Shown here piece after piece: positions 22,151-35,300 of a stretch of 64,000 nt of DNA. The notes under the pieces are model-generated. The model had not been told where the DNA came from, made no database searches, and was given only the letters and a program-made list of their open reading frames with translations. The stretch's first letter is position 1. Each line of letters begins with the position of its first letter. Source of the DNA: Gyrodactylus bullatarudis. Taxonomy: Eukaryota; Platyhelminthes; Monogenea; Gyrodactylidea; Gyrodactylidae. A program made the position numbers and the translations under genes. Location of the stretch: NCBI GenBank assembly GCA_012064415.1, contig SSNU01000225.1, positions 1-64,000 on the forward strand. The letters run 5' to 3'.

Positions 22151-22279
22151 ATTAGCTTTAACATAAGAAAGATACAAGTGAATTCTACGTATTTTGTAAT
22201 CTATAATTTTAGTATAAATTCATTTTTTTACATGATAGACTCTGAAATCTTTAATAGAGATGAGTTGAAGAAGACTAAA

Positions 22280-22450
22280 AGAATCATCATGTTTTATTCA
22301 ATTTAGAATGGTTTTTTTCAAATCTAAGACATCTAAGGAATGGAAAAAGTTAAAGACACTCAAGATTAAAAGCATCTCATCCCACCAATAAAAAGTTACT
22401 CGACTGTCTTACTTTTGATACGATTTGCTCAGATTAATTCTCAAGATAGA
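22280..22450 (+). repeat. Decayed copy of the hammerhead-like repeat
   Basis: TGTTTTATTCAATTT and AGCATCTCATCCCACCAATA correspond to TGTTTTATTCAATTT and AGCGTCTCATTTCACTGAAA at 1030-1145, and GACTGTCTT to GACTATCTT. The GAAAC box has become GATAC...GATTTG, so no ribozyme core remains. Confidence 0.45.
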
Positions 22451-22664
22451 TGTAAATATATATTTTAGACTATAATATTTCAAGTTTTAAAAGTCCAACC
22501 ACTGGTCAATGATAACTTATCATTGATAAGTAATCAAAATAAGATAAGACTTTATGACCTTGATCTGGATCATGAAAAATAAAGTTTACATATGACCTAT
22601 ATTGGGGGCCTAATGATTATCCTTTAATTAAGATTATATCATATACGAAAAATATAATAAATCT

Positions 22665-22925
22665 ATTGACTATAAAGTTGTTCGCTTGCTACCTGGCTAT
22701 GTTGTCTTTTGGCTTGTATTGGTCTATCTGTAATTTTTATAATCCTTATTCTTTAAGAAATACTACACCTTTCTCTCGCCTTTCTTTTTCTACAGATAGA
22801 CCAATACAAGCCAAAAGACAACATAGTCTCAGGTAGCAAGCGAACAACTTTATAGTCAATCTATGCCGAACAGCTCCCTGAAGAACTACTTGGTTCAAAA
22901 TTATGATAATAAATCTATGTATAAT
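22665..22925 (-). repeat. Perfect-hairpin repeat, copy 1
   Basis: Arms 22665-22732 and 22791-22860 are complementary except for a two-base indel plus one substitution, around a 58-nt loop. On the minus strand the hairpin follows a leader (about 22915-22865: ATAATTTTGAACCAAGTAGT, then TCTTCAGGGAGCTGTTCGG). The same leader and a related hairpin occur at 62785-62975, and the leader alone at 48035-48070. The 61-codon ORF across it is incidental. Confidence 0.8.
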
Positions 22926-23546
22926 ATACATTTGGTATGTCTTTTTACATTATTCTATTAATTGATTAAATAGGCAAAGTAAGACTAGTTAAGTACTGTT
23001 TTATAAATGAATTTTTTTTTCAATCTTGATGAGAAATATGAGTTGATATAATTTCAGAAACTCACTTATCAGTAAATTACAACTTGGTTTTTTAACTGAT
23101 TAAAACATGACAGTTTTTTTATTTTTTACTAAAAATATGTAACATAAAATTAGATCCATGAAAAAAAATCATTTCTATGCATAGCATGTTAGAGAATTGC
23201 TTTACATCTCAAGACATCACTTCAATCTGATGCAAAAACATAATCAGATGAGCTTGACAATTTATTTGAGAATCCTTGAAATAGGTGCAGTTTCGCTTAA
23301 CTGGAAATTGCCATAATGACTGACATGGCCCAAACGTTAGGGTGACTGAATGCATATTTATTGAAATTATTTTAAATCAGCACAACACTTGTTCTCCATG
23401 CTCATTCAAGGAATAAATTAATGTTTTGAGACAAGAGTTTAGTTTTAATGGAAAAAAAATTCGTGCCAAATGCCATTCTTACTCGATGTTTAGAGATCAT
23501 TTTTTTGCCACTACAAAAGATATTCATATTTATATTTTTTTATAAA
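22926..23546. other. No gene seen
   Basis: AT-rich sequence without a supportable ORF, repeat end or RNA gene. Confidence 0.35.
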
Positions 23547-24476
23547 CCCTTTCGATACCAAAGCTAAACGAACAAGGTTTCAACTCTGATTGTTTCAATG
23601 AATATTTTTATTATAATCGCATTTTAAATTATTCAAGAACTTTTTATTATGGTTTCGATGACTAGGGAAAAGTGCTCAAGTCTTTTAGTATCTCTAATTG
23701 GATGCGGAGAAGTCACACATCTTGTCTTATAGATAAGACTCAGCGTGTTTCTAATTTGTAAGCTAGTAAAGAAACATTCCAAACATGAATAGCATTTCCA
23801 TCAGAGTCTGGGAATTATTTGTCAATAAATTGTAAAGAAGAATCAGTGTGTTTGTCAAACAGGATACAATGTAATGAATTTCATTCGATCTGATCAAAAA
23901 CACAAAGTTGATATTGCAGATTCAAGATAAAAATGGGTAATGCATGGTGCAGCACCTATACTTACAAAGGTTTACTAGAAATATTTCGTTCTAGGTGCTT
24001 AGGTAAGATATATAAAATACATGGGGTTGAAATTACCAAAGATCCTAGATGGCGTTGCTTATGTCTGAGTAATGCGTAAGAAATAAACCTTTTTCTTAAT
24101 AAACTATTCAGCCGTTATGAACATGAATTTGATCATCAAATATTATAAAAATAGTCCTAGGTTTTAATCTCAAGTCCGTGAGAAATAGTATATTGAGCAC
24201 AAGAGTTGATCTATCAGAGATTGTATTATAAAAACATTGAATTGGCATGGGGGACTATATTCGTATGTACTACCATGCTTTTTTCTTTATTCCCCCCTCC
24301 CTTTTATATTTGTGTATTCTGGTGATAATTCAGACCCTGATATTTTCCTTAATGAAAATCGGTTCAAAACTTTTGATCCAATTTCTGAAGAGATTCCCCA
24401 ATTAAATGAAAAACGGTTTTCACAACCAAATTCTTTAACATGTCAAAAAAATATATGACCTCTGGTATCGAAAGGG
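23547..24476. mobile_element. piggyBac-like element (930 bp)
   Basis: Terminal inverted repeats of 17 bp, CCCTTTCGATACCAAAG at 23547 and CCCTTTCGATACCAGAG on the other strand from 24476, differ at one base. piggyBac elements start with CCC and sit in TTAA; here the flanks are TAAA and TCAA, decayed. An internal plus-strand ORF near the right end (about 24300-24458) is acidic (SGDNSDPDIFLNEN) but too short to assign. The block TTTACTAGAAATATTTCGTT at 23970-23989 is shared, inverted, with the tail of the SINE at 53441-53740. Confidence 0.55.
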
Positions 24477-24488
24477 TCAAGTATTCTA

Positions 24489-26241
24489 TCACCTAGACTA
24501 AATTGAAAGGCAACCATATGTACTCACATTCAGATTGGTCATAAAGTTGGAAGCATAACTGGAAAGTTTTCCAGCTACCTTGGTAACACTATCTCGAACA
24601 CCTTCTTTAATATTGCTTATTTCAGGTCCATAGTTTGCGTAGTAGCTTGAGATGGAACTATTTCCATAGTTCTGGGATGACGAGGAGGTTGCGCCATTAT
24701 TGAAGTATTCATCACTAGAGATGGCACTCTTGTTGGCAAATCGGCTAGCAGCATAATTGGCATCAAAATTTTTCCTATCCGTGCCATGAAATTGATCTGA
24801 CGAGATTGATTTGGCCTCCTTGAACTTGTCCAGTTTTCTTCGGTTCTCTTCTTCATCTTCATCATTATAGTTTCGATTAAAGTTGGAAATGTTCGAGGAA
24901 CGATAGACAGATGGTGACCCATCATTCTTGGCACCAAAAGAACTTTTAGCTGGACTGGAATATCCTCCGAAAAATTGTTCATATTCATCTGACTCAAAGT
25001 TGCTATTCCTGGATGGTTTGGTATCGTGAAGTTCAAGATCGAAAAAGTCAGTGCTACTGAGAATTGAGTTTTTATTTGTCCTAATTGAGGAGGTATCGTC
25101 CTTTTGATCAATTGTCTTTACATTGCCAAAGGCGGAATGAGAAATATTTCGCCTAAATAAAACAAAATAATACAAATAATCAATTGAGTGATTGTCATTG
25201 TGTAGAAATATTTTTACTCCAATCTGATTGGTTAATTCAAATCAATAAAAAATCTGACATCAATCACATATGCGAATTAAGATCAAGAGTAAAATGATTT
25301 GAGAAACATACCCTCCTCTGCCCCTGGGTCCAGCGCGCATACCAAGTCTTTCCATCTGGGCAGCTTTTTTCTCATCCATTGTATTAGTTATCTGATTATT
25401 CTTGCGATTAGCATCTTCCTTAATGCTCTCATAAGTAACCTTGAGAGATTTCAACTTCTCAGCAGTCTCCTCAGGCGTTTCTTCTTTCACCAACTCTATT
25501 TCTGGGGTCTTTTCTTTGGTTTGCTTGGATTCAGCATCGGCTTCTGCGGCCATTTTCTCGAGATCAGCTAATTTCGACGATGTAATCTTTTTCTTGGCAC
25601 CTCCCAGTTTAGAAGAGGCCTTGGGCTTTGACTGGGAACTATGAGTTTTACTGCCACTGGTTGAGGACTTTAAGACTAGTTTTTTCTCTTGTTGCTCTTC
25701 AACTGAATCGTCAAAATAATTTTGACCATCCTTTGCCTGACTATGCAGCTCAAAATAGTCTTTTTCGGGTTCCGATCTTTCCACAATGTTCATTGAATCT
25801 GGGAAAAGTTTGCCGTTTAACTTGGTGTGTAACTCCTTGGCTTCTTTTGTCACTTGTCTGGTGTACAATTCACTAGCGTTTGAATTGTATTTTGAATTAT
25901 GATCAGAAGTCATGCAGCCTCGTGCTTCAAAAAACTTGCGAGCCTTTTCATTTCCACTAGTCTGCATTGCCCTAAGTTGTATCCATGACCAATTAGTATC
26001 AAGCTCGGTCGATTTGATGAAAGAAATATGAACACCAAGGGAACGATGCTTGGCAGAACAATCTAGACAGACTAATACTCCAAATGTTACGGAAGCCCAT
26101 GTTGGATTGTGGGCGTTACAATCAAAGCAATTCTAAAATTAAAGTAAAATTTTTAAGATATACCTTATTATAAGGTAGAGATTTGACTCTTTTTAAAATT
26201 GAAGCAATTTCTGTTGCTGTTGGAGGGTTTTCTAATGACAT
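24489..26241 (-). CDS. ARFGAP2/3: ARFGAP2/3-type ADP-ribosylation factor GTPase-activating protein (yeast Glo3)
   Basis: The protein stimulates GTP hydrolysis by ARF1 and is a coatomer-linked GAP for retrograde Golgi-to-ER traffic. Exons on the minus strand: 26241-26164, 26132-25312, 25152-24528, 24497-24489 (510 aa; human ARFGAP3 516). The ArfGAP zinc finger is intact (CFDC, 16 residues, CLDC) with the catalytic arginine in [18 protein letters not shown]. Then follow the family's [13 protein letters not shown], a basic and charged linker, MERLGMRAG and the ISHS box. Two ISSD motifs ([17 protein letters not shown]) of the Glo3 type precede the C-terminal helix ([13 protein letters not shown]). 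Introns are 31, 159 and 30 nt. The last exon is 9 nt; without it the ORF reads nine more codons. The stop lies 12 bp from a piggyBac-like element. Confidence 0.93.
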
Positions 26242-26379
26242 TTAAACGTTTACGTTAAACACCACTCGTATTGAACAACTGACAAAACAACAAACAATAG
26301 TTTTCCATGAATCAGTTTGTTTTCCCAAGATGATTTTGGCATTATTTTGATTTCAAACTTTTTGAAATAACATGTTCAC
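26242..26379. promoter_or_regulatory. 138-bp divergent region between ARFGAP2/3 and Patched
   Basis: Start codons at 26241 (-) and 26380 (+) face outward. The AT-rich gap must hold both leaders and promoters. No clear TATA element was recognised; the call rests on arrangement. Confidence 0.45.
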
Positions 26380-29300
26380 ATGATGAAAATAGATGTTATC
26401 CTGAGGAAAAATCTCATTCATTCTATTACAGTGTTTGGATTTTTCTGTCTGATTTCACCCCTCATTAGATTGATTGAATTCGAAACTCACCTATTCAGTA
26501 AATTCAATGAACCTTCAAAAAGAATTCTCACTGAACAACAAATATACGAAGATTTTATCAAAAAAACCGTTCCATCAAATGATATAGATGATCTTAATAT
26601 TGATTTCAATGCCTTTCAACAGCCCAAGCTTTTAATATTACAGCATTCAAACTCTACTGATATCGAAAAGAATATTAGGTATCATTTGGATAAAATAAAA
26701 TTGATAAGAGAACTCAATATTCAACATGATCTATCCAATATCAACCTTGACACTCTCTGCCAAAAATATACCTTCTTTGACTCAATCAATTCCTCAATAA
26801 TAAAGGTATTTCTAATCTATTTTTTATTTATTAATTTTCAGACTGCTGTTATTGATAATATTTTTCCTTGTGTAATAATATCCCCAGTCGAGTGTTTCCG
26901 AGAGTCCTCCGAGTTGGCACCCAAAATTCCAGAGATTTTTAAATCCTTCCTTGAAATAGGCAATGATTTTAGCTGGGCGAAGGATACACCCCTTGGCGTG
27001 TTCAATTCTTATGCCAACATGAGTAAAGATCATAAATCTTTCGAAGAAACCCAAATGATTCGAAATATCCTTATAGAATCTGGTGTTAGTGATGGTTACC
27101 TGAAGAGAAAATGCCTCAATGATACTCCTGATAATTCCATGTGTCATAAAGATTCACTCTCAACAAGGCAAACTCTCGAAGGGGGCTGTAAATCCCTTGC
27201 AAGCAATCTAGCCCAATGGCCAACAGAGTTCATCTTTAAAAAGCTAAAAACTAATGAGTTCTTGTTTTTGACTACAATCATACTTCAGTCTCCTCTTCAA
27301 TTTCATCAACTCCGACATCAAAACAATATATTCGAGGCGTCAAGCTCAAAATCATTGGAGTCTTCTACAAAAATTATCGAATACTGGCTCTCATCCGTAC
27401 AATCAGTGAGTTGTTCATTTTCTCTTTTTGGATCTCATTAAAAGCTTAGAAATAATTTTGTGGTGCTATTTCAAGAGCTAAGAATATTGTAAAATGTTCT
27501 TTTAGATAGAAAGTTTCTTAAAGAAAAATATGAGAATACCCAAGATAAATAAATATACTTTCTTGTGAAATAACAAAAAGATGAGAAGGGTCCAACAGTG
27601 GAGCGTGTAAGAGTTTCTGATCACGTTCGCGGCCTAGTCAAAATTAGGAAATGTGACATGTTTGAATAAAACAAGTCTGAGGTCATTTATAAAGCGAAAG
27701 CCTTCCCTAGCTGAAGTTGTTTTTTTTGCGCAGTCTACTTGCTATGCGTTTATTTGTATTTCCGGTCGCATAGCTTGTTCCTCTGTTGTTTCATAATATA
27801 ATTTTCCTGTGTCACAATGTCAGTCTATCCTTACACACAGTTGATGAAATAATTCTGTACTATATGATGAAAAGATCCTTTCACTGACAACTTTTCATGT
27901 TACCATGACTACACAAGATGATACTCGATTGGATAGTGTCACAATTAGGGCCACAAAAATATGTACGAAAAACTTGTTAAAATATGTATTTTCATCTTCA
28001 ATTTGGATGTATTATCATAAAAAATCATCTGAATGATTTCAAGTTGAGATATTTTTATTTTCAAAAAAAGTTCCAAATTGTAACTCTTATCAGATAACCA
28101 GAGCTAGTGGTGTTGTCATCAAATTCTTCACAAGTTTCACGACTGCATACAGCCTCGCCCTGAAATTCTTTTCTTCAGGGCTTAATTTTTTTCTTAGCTT
28201 AGATTTCTGGGGGTCGAGCAAGCCCTCTTACCTCATTTATGATTTGAAATATATACAGGCTAAAAATCATAACCAGATTCAAAAATAAAAATGAATAACC
28301 ATCATATTGTGAAGCTAAATATCCTGAAGATAGAATTTTTCAAATTTCATTGAGGTATCTCGAGATCTGTAGAAGAAGGTGCTTTAGAAAAGTTACTAAA
28401 AATTTGTGGCCCTAAATTAAACATCAAGTTCATTCATAATTTAGGACGCAATAGGGTTATCCTTTGCATCATTCATTGAAAAGGGTATATTTTACAAATG
28501 AACCCCAAGATACATTTTCAATTTTTCTTTCTTTTCCAGATGCTCGAAAAGGAAATTTCTCACGAATCAACAAACAATTCCTCCTTCACCCAGCCAAAAT
28601 TGACTATTTTCAATGAAGAGAGCCTACAAGATCTCATTGACCAGCCAAAGGAATCTCAAAGTTATACGCGTTACGAGTTAATCAGAATATTCGTCAGTCT
28701 CCTTGTAAACGTGAGTCGCAATGTTGAACAAACTTGTCTCTCAGGGATTTCCCTTCTTATACTAGAATGCAATATTTGCATCACAACTATAGAATGATTA
28801 ATAGATTTGTTAAAAAGGATAAATTTTCGAAATATCTGTTTGCTTAAATCTATAATTTGGTCCCATTGAAATGAGGCCATAAGTATTCCGAAGAAAATTC
28901 ACTCTAATAAAAAAATTAGGCTATCTTTTGAATTTGAAAAATAGAAAGTTTTGATTTGACTTCAAGGTATTCTCGGATGAATTTGGGGATTTTTGATATT
29001 TAAAAAAATCTAATTTTTTTCGTTTTGAGACATTAATTGCCTAATTTCCTCGAAGATATTCTGAGACTGCTGACTAATGGTCATGCTGGTGGTTAGAATG
29101 ACGAAGTTATTTAGGTGAATAAAAGCTTGTATTTTCGTCGGCTCTCTTCAGACCTTACACCGACTTAAAAGTTATATATATGTTACCGTGAAAATGGGAA
29201 ATCAGTGAATGGACGATAATCACTAGTGAAAATGGGAAATCGTTTATTTTCTCGGAAAAATGGGAAATATTTACCCTTTTCACTGAGTTTTCACTGAAAC

Positions 29301-32300
29301 CTTCACCGTGAAAATGGGAAATCAGTAAATAGACGATAATCACTAGGGAAATGCGAATTAAAATCAACAAAGAGATTCGATATCTTTAGATAAGGCTCGT
29401 TTCTTTTTCTAGTCATACTTTTTTCAACCAATAAGAAAGATATTGTGCTTATTCACAATTTTTTTCTTCCATCATTCATTAAAATTTTCATCATGGAAGA
29501 CAACGTATTCGTCTCCCGAGAGGAATATAATACTTACTTATCAAATCTTTCAAATTCTAATTCAACTTCGCTTTTGACACGAAAAGAGGCTGAAGGTATT
29601 AAGCAACGTGTTAATTTACTCAAATCAAAAGTCCTTGTAAAGACCCCTTCAGACTTCAAGCTATTGAAGAAATACGACACTAAAATTATAAATGGTATCG
29701 ACACCTTGATTTCAGCACACGGATCCGAAATAAAAAAATTCGCTGTTGTTGAAGGTCTTTACGAAATTCTTTTGTATGTTCATAGAAAAATAGGTCATTA
29801 TTCTATTTTTTTTATTGATTAGGATTCCTAATTTAGGAATGAAAATCCCACATACTCGCCCTGTTAGAATTTTTTAAATCTAAAATAAGTTAAAATGTGC
29901 ACAGCGTATTTCAATAAAGCATGAGCTAATCATAAAACTGCTTTTACTTTCTCAATAAACAACGCGCAAAAATTTTTAATTTCGAACGTCAATAAAAATG
30001 CTCAAATAACACTTATTTTGAAAATTCTCTCTTGATTTTGAAAGATATTTACCTGAATTTTACAATATCTTTACAATTTAAAATTTTAAGGCATTTTTTA
30101 TCAACTTATTCGAAGTAGAAATTAAAAATTTTCGTGTGTAATATTCCGGAGATTTCTCCCGCAATGTAATTTCTGACATGCCTTCAAGAATGATTGAATA
30201 TTAAAGAAAAAAGTTTGTACAAAGTATGACTAGAAAAAGAAACAAGCCTTATCTAAAGATATCGAATCTCTTTGTTGATTTTAATTCGCATTTCCCTAGT
30301 GATTATCGTCTATTTACTGATTTCCCATTTTCACGGTGTGGATTTAAGTTATTGGTCAGTGAAAAGGGTAAGTATTTCCCATTTTCTCTAGTGATTATCG
30401 TCCATTCCCTGATTTCCCATTTTCACGGTGAAGGTTTCAGTGAAAACTCAGTGAAAAGGGTAAATATTTCCCATTTTCTCTAGTGATTATCGTCCATTCC
30501 CTGATTTCCCATTTTCACGGTGAAGGTTTCAGTGAAAACTCAGTGAAAAGGGTAAATATTTCCCATTTTCTCTAGTGATTATCGTCCATTCCCTGATTTC
30601 CCATTTTCACGGTGAAGGTTTCAGTGAAAACTCAGTGAAAAGGGTAAGTATTTCCCATTTTCTCTAGTGATTATCGTCCATTCCCTGATTTCCCATTTTC
30701 ACGGTGAAGGTTTCAGTGAAAACTCAGTGAAAAGGGTAAATATTTCCCATTTTTCCGGGAAAATAAACGATTTCCCATTTTCACTAGTGATTATCGTCCA
30801 TTCACTGATTTCCCATTTTCACGGTAACATATATAAATAATACAAGAGCATAGAAGGATAGTCTTGATCAATAGCGAATATTCATTTGTTTTGAACCAAT
30901 AGGGTATCTAATTTTTTAATCAAAGTATCAAAACTGATTCAAAAGACACACTCTTGCCGATTTGTGAAGAAAATTCGAAAAAATAATTTCTTCAACTTTG
31001 ATTTGAAAATTTTTGCTAATTTCAAGGTTTGAGAGTAACCAAATGTTATTTTTCAGGATCGTGATTACACAAGAGAAACAAGAATGATCGTTAAGATTTT
31101 AGAAAACACTGCATTTACGTGCAAAAGTCTACTTCCCATTTTTCGATCATTTTTACTCCTCGGAGATTGATAAATTAGGATGAAATTTTTTCTTCCGAAT
31201 TGGTTACAAAAAATCTTTGTAAAAGCCATGAATTTCCAATAGAATTCGAGAATAACTGTAGTTTTTAACATAATTTCATTCTACACTCTGCCGTTAGCAC
31301 TTAAAAACTGAAGCTGGGGTCATAAAATATGAAAACCAACCTTATTCATCGTTGACTTGCGGAGTCTGTATACTCGAATGTCTCATCTTTATTACACTAA
31401 TTAAAGATTAATTGGCAAACCTTTTAACCTCTCATAAAATAAAGGGAAAGCCACATTGCTAAACCATGGATACAGTGTTTTTTAAGATGACCTTGAGAAC
31501 TGAAGAACTGATGTAGGCTTGAGTGTTTTGAAAAAAATAAAAGTGTGTACCTATCAATGAAATGAACTGAATCATTCCGGTTGACATTTTGATAAAGGAA
31601 ATTCTTTTCAAATTTCAAGATAATTTTCCACATCGCTTTTGTGTTTATCCTGATGCCGAATAAATGTGACAAGGCAAGACATCTCAATCCATTCGCCCTC
31701 AATTTCATATTCATTATGCAAGTTGTTATAACAGTTTTGGTTCAGTTCTCTTCCCTCGGCTTCATCGCTATCATCGTGGATATCGGCAAACTGAACAGAA
31801 TGAGCATTCTAATTTTGTCCACTGCCAGTCTCCTGATGTCGTTCGAGTTTACATTGTTCATAACAACATATCTCATGAGTAGTGATCAAGATTGCGTAAA
31901 GAAATTGGAATTATTCCAAGTCTTTGGACCAATCATATTTGGGCTTGAGAGTATGACTGCGCTCATATGGCTAATTCTTGGACTTCTTGTTGAGTTTAGC
32001 CTTTTCAAACAAATCCTTTACCAGGTATGTTAACTTTTCAAATTATAAATTTATATAAAACGATTAAAAGCAAAATACTCAATACTAGAGACTTATTTTA
32101 AAACTTATCTAAATTTTTCAAATTTACACAACCTTCTCAAGCGATAACTTGAATTGAAAGTGGTTGAAATACTTTGAGGTTAATAGGAAATTGTTTTCTG
32201 TTCGATGATGGAATCTGAAATTTTCAATGAATATTAGTAAAAGTAGAATATAACCAACAAGCGTCTTATCCACTGAAGAAGATACCTGGCCATTTCAGTA

Positions 32301-35300
32301 CCGAAACGTCTTTTACTAAAAATTATTGAGACTTTGAGTTAACCCCCCCCTCTCTTTCTCTGATTAAAAAGAAAATGAAGCTGAAAAATTGCAATTCTAA
32401 CCTCCAGTTTTATTTGAAAAAATATTCGTAAAGGTTAACTATTGAATTTAGAAGTAAAGAATCAAATAGATGGTTAATTCTGTCTTGGCAATATATCGTG
32501 TAATACATACATGTTCGTGGGGAGGGGTGCAGTTATTTCAGACCACACTAACCGTGAAAAACCATGCATATCCGCTTAAATATATATGTATTGCTTTTAT
32601 GTTGTTTAGTATTTATCTATGTTGCCAAGGTTAATACGCTGATTACATCATCTTTTAGGGTAACTGGTCTGGGCCAGAGTATCTTTGGACAAATTACCAT
32701 CACATAAAAACACAAACTACTTAAAATGTATTTGTTCTTCTTGAAAAATAACTTTTACCAGCCATATAAAGTACTGCCAACTGAAAGATAGATTTCCCAT
32801 CATAGATAAGACTTCCTTTGGAATTATATCCTTGATTGGCATCACTAATTTTCCTGTCAGAAATGTAACATGTTTCTATAGTCAAGGGTGGAAATTTCAT
32901 ATTTTAAAAGATTCAAATTTCTATGACAACAGACGAAAATTTTATTCATTTTAAAATCAAAAGAAATTCTGAGAGTAGACTTCGATTTAATGGGATGTTT
33001 ACCATGTATGTTTTCCTTGTTCAATGGGGATCCTAGGTTCTAAACTCATTTGGAAGGGTTTTAGAGAACAACAAGCGTATATTTGAGAGATAAATTGTAT
33101 TTTTCGATTTTTGAATTTCACAGCTCATGATAATATGCGTCTTTCGTCTTGTATCTGGAATGACAATAAACTTATCATGTATTTATGGCATTGGCGATCG
33201 TCTTAGAATATTCCAAAAGACACCAACTAACCGAGAAACGTCAGTAGAAAGAAATGCTGTAAGTTGCTTGCATATGAATACAGTTTGTGTACTTGATGGA
33301 GAAGCTTGTACTTTTCAATAAAACTTTTCTCAAGTCTCCTCTAGATGGGTTTTATCAATTTGAATCAAGAAACAACACAAAGAAATGGTTACTTTTGGCA
33401 ATGTCTGTTACTGGAACTATAACTTTGGCCGTACTTTTAAGCATATCCTTCATATATTCTGCTCAAGATTGTACAAAATACGATCTCCAGTGTTCCCTTA
33501 AAGTCGGCTTGGATCTATCTACTGTGATTAATGAAAAGTCAAGCTATGCTCACTTCCTCAAAGCGTACAATGAGTTTGGCTGTTATGACTTTCAAGTGGG
33601 TATTCTGAATAAATTTTGATACACTTAAGCATTTTTTTAAACAAATCAAAATCAGTAGAAATAAGGAAATTAATTAAATTAAATCAAGTATGAAATTAGC
33701 TGGCATCTCAATGTTTCCCAGAACTGAAAAGTAGCTCATCTGAAGTTAATCCCTTTGAAAACAAATTATTGCCCGTTCTTATTCTGTAAAGTGAGGAAAA
33801 TAATTGAGATTCTATTAATTAATCCCAATAAAAGCGTGAAAAAAAGTTTTCTTGTCTAATTTTCAGTTGGGTATTGCTCTAGGTTTAAACCCTTAAAGTC
33901 CCAGATATTTTTTTTTCATGAATCCCACTCAATCTTTTATCTATCATACGGTTTGTCAATACACTGATTACGACCATGGGAAATATGCTTTCAAAAAAAC
34001 GTTTTAAACGAAAATCAATTTTCTTGGAATTAGTATAACACGTGTTTGATGAAGTATAGAGCTGGAATATTAGCGTATTTAAGGATTTCCTATCGAATGG
34101 CTGATGGATGAGTAGCCAAAGTGATGTGTGATGTAAATAACCCAATAGGACTTAATTACTTTGTTCAGATTTCGAAAATTTAAGACTCTAAACTCTTTCT
34201 GTTAGCCTGTCAACATGAAATATGAGCAATAATATATATGGGAGAATTGAGATTTTCATCTACAATATAGATTCTACATGTGATTCACACCTGTAGATAG
34301 AATGTACTAACCTCAAATCTGTTATTGATTCAGATAACTATAATTAAATATTCTCATTGAAGAATTTCAAAATCAACGTCATCAATAGAATTAGTGATAG
34401 AATTTGTTTCTCAGGTATAGGGAATATGATCCTCGTTAATGAATATTTTAGTCTTTATTGATTCCTCGATTGTCATATCAGGGCAAAAAATTAGGTGATG
34501 AGAAAAAATATCTCCAAAAAAACGCCAAATAGTTATCATCAAGAAATCGAATTTGATCAAGATTTTTTGGAATCTAGATCGTGACTACTTGCAAGCAGAA
34601 ATATTTACCCAAAAATAGGCTAAAAATTAATTTTCAATTGAATTAACACCTTTCGAAAGAGATTTTCCTGCTAATCATTTCTATGCCATGTTTAGTAGGG
34701 CCATTTAGCAACTTTAAAAATCTTCTTGAAATTAAAGATCAGAATAAAAAATTGAAAAAATCTTTCTGACTATTTTTCTCACACATGGGGTGGGATTATT
34801 GTCCACATCACTCGTGCAATGAGTCCTTAATGCATTCTCAGTAAGTCCCTCCAAACATTTGGATAAACATTTTTCTTTGAACATGCTTTCATCTGAAATA
34901 GTGATTTGATTCAACTTTACTAAGATTAATTTTTGATAATTAACAAGAACTATTTCAAGTTGAGATTCTCTGCCTTTTCGCATTCTTCTTGGCGTAGATT
35001 CTTCTGAAATCCTAACCAATTGGCTTGTCGTTATTTAGCAAATAAATCTCTACCTTATCATAGAATTTTTGAGTCTCGAGTCATGGAGTTTCTTTATTCT
35101 CTCTACCCTGAACTTAGTTCATACAATGCTCGCATTTCGGCGTCTGGCCTCAATCCTCTATGGATCCCTCGTTACGCTTTCATCATAAAAAAATTCTCTG
35201 ATTCTTCGATCAGAATCGAAAGGTCTTACAATCTAAGAAATATGTCTTATGAAAATAACTACTTACTCTCTACCTATAATAAACTTAACGATAAATATGA

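Larger units (their letters stand above)
29181..30829 (+). mobile_element. Ginger-like DNA transposon in Patched intron 3, with iterated subterminal repeats
   Basis: Inverted ends start TGTTACCGTGAAAATGGG at 29181 and on the other strand from 30829. Both flanks are TATA (29177-29180 and 30830-30833), a 4-bp target duplication. Inverted homology covers 29181-29420 on the left and 30221-30829 on the right, the right side enlarged by 92-bp tandem units. The TGT terminus, 4-bp duplication and an internal ORF with an integrase-type H...H start agree with Ginger elements. The element is non-autonomous as it stands. Confidence 0.7.

Noticed and set aside
25299..25876. Plus-strand ORFs opposite ARFGAP2/3
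   Set aside because: They are shadows of the real minus-strand coding exon.
29155..29370. 71-codon minus-strand ORF across the Ginger-like left end
   Set aside because: It is produced by the inverted repeat sequence; its translation reappears from the right-end tandem units.
30298..30785. CRISPR-like array of 92-bp units
   Set aside because: Units are direct tandem repeats without spacers, in an animal intron, inside a transposon end.
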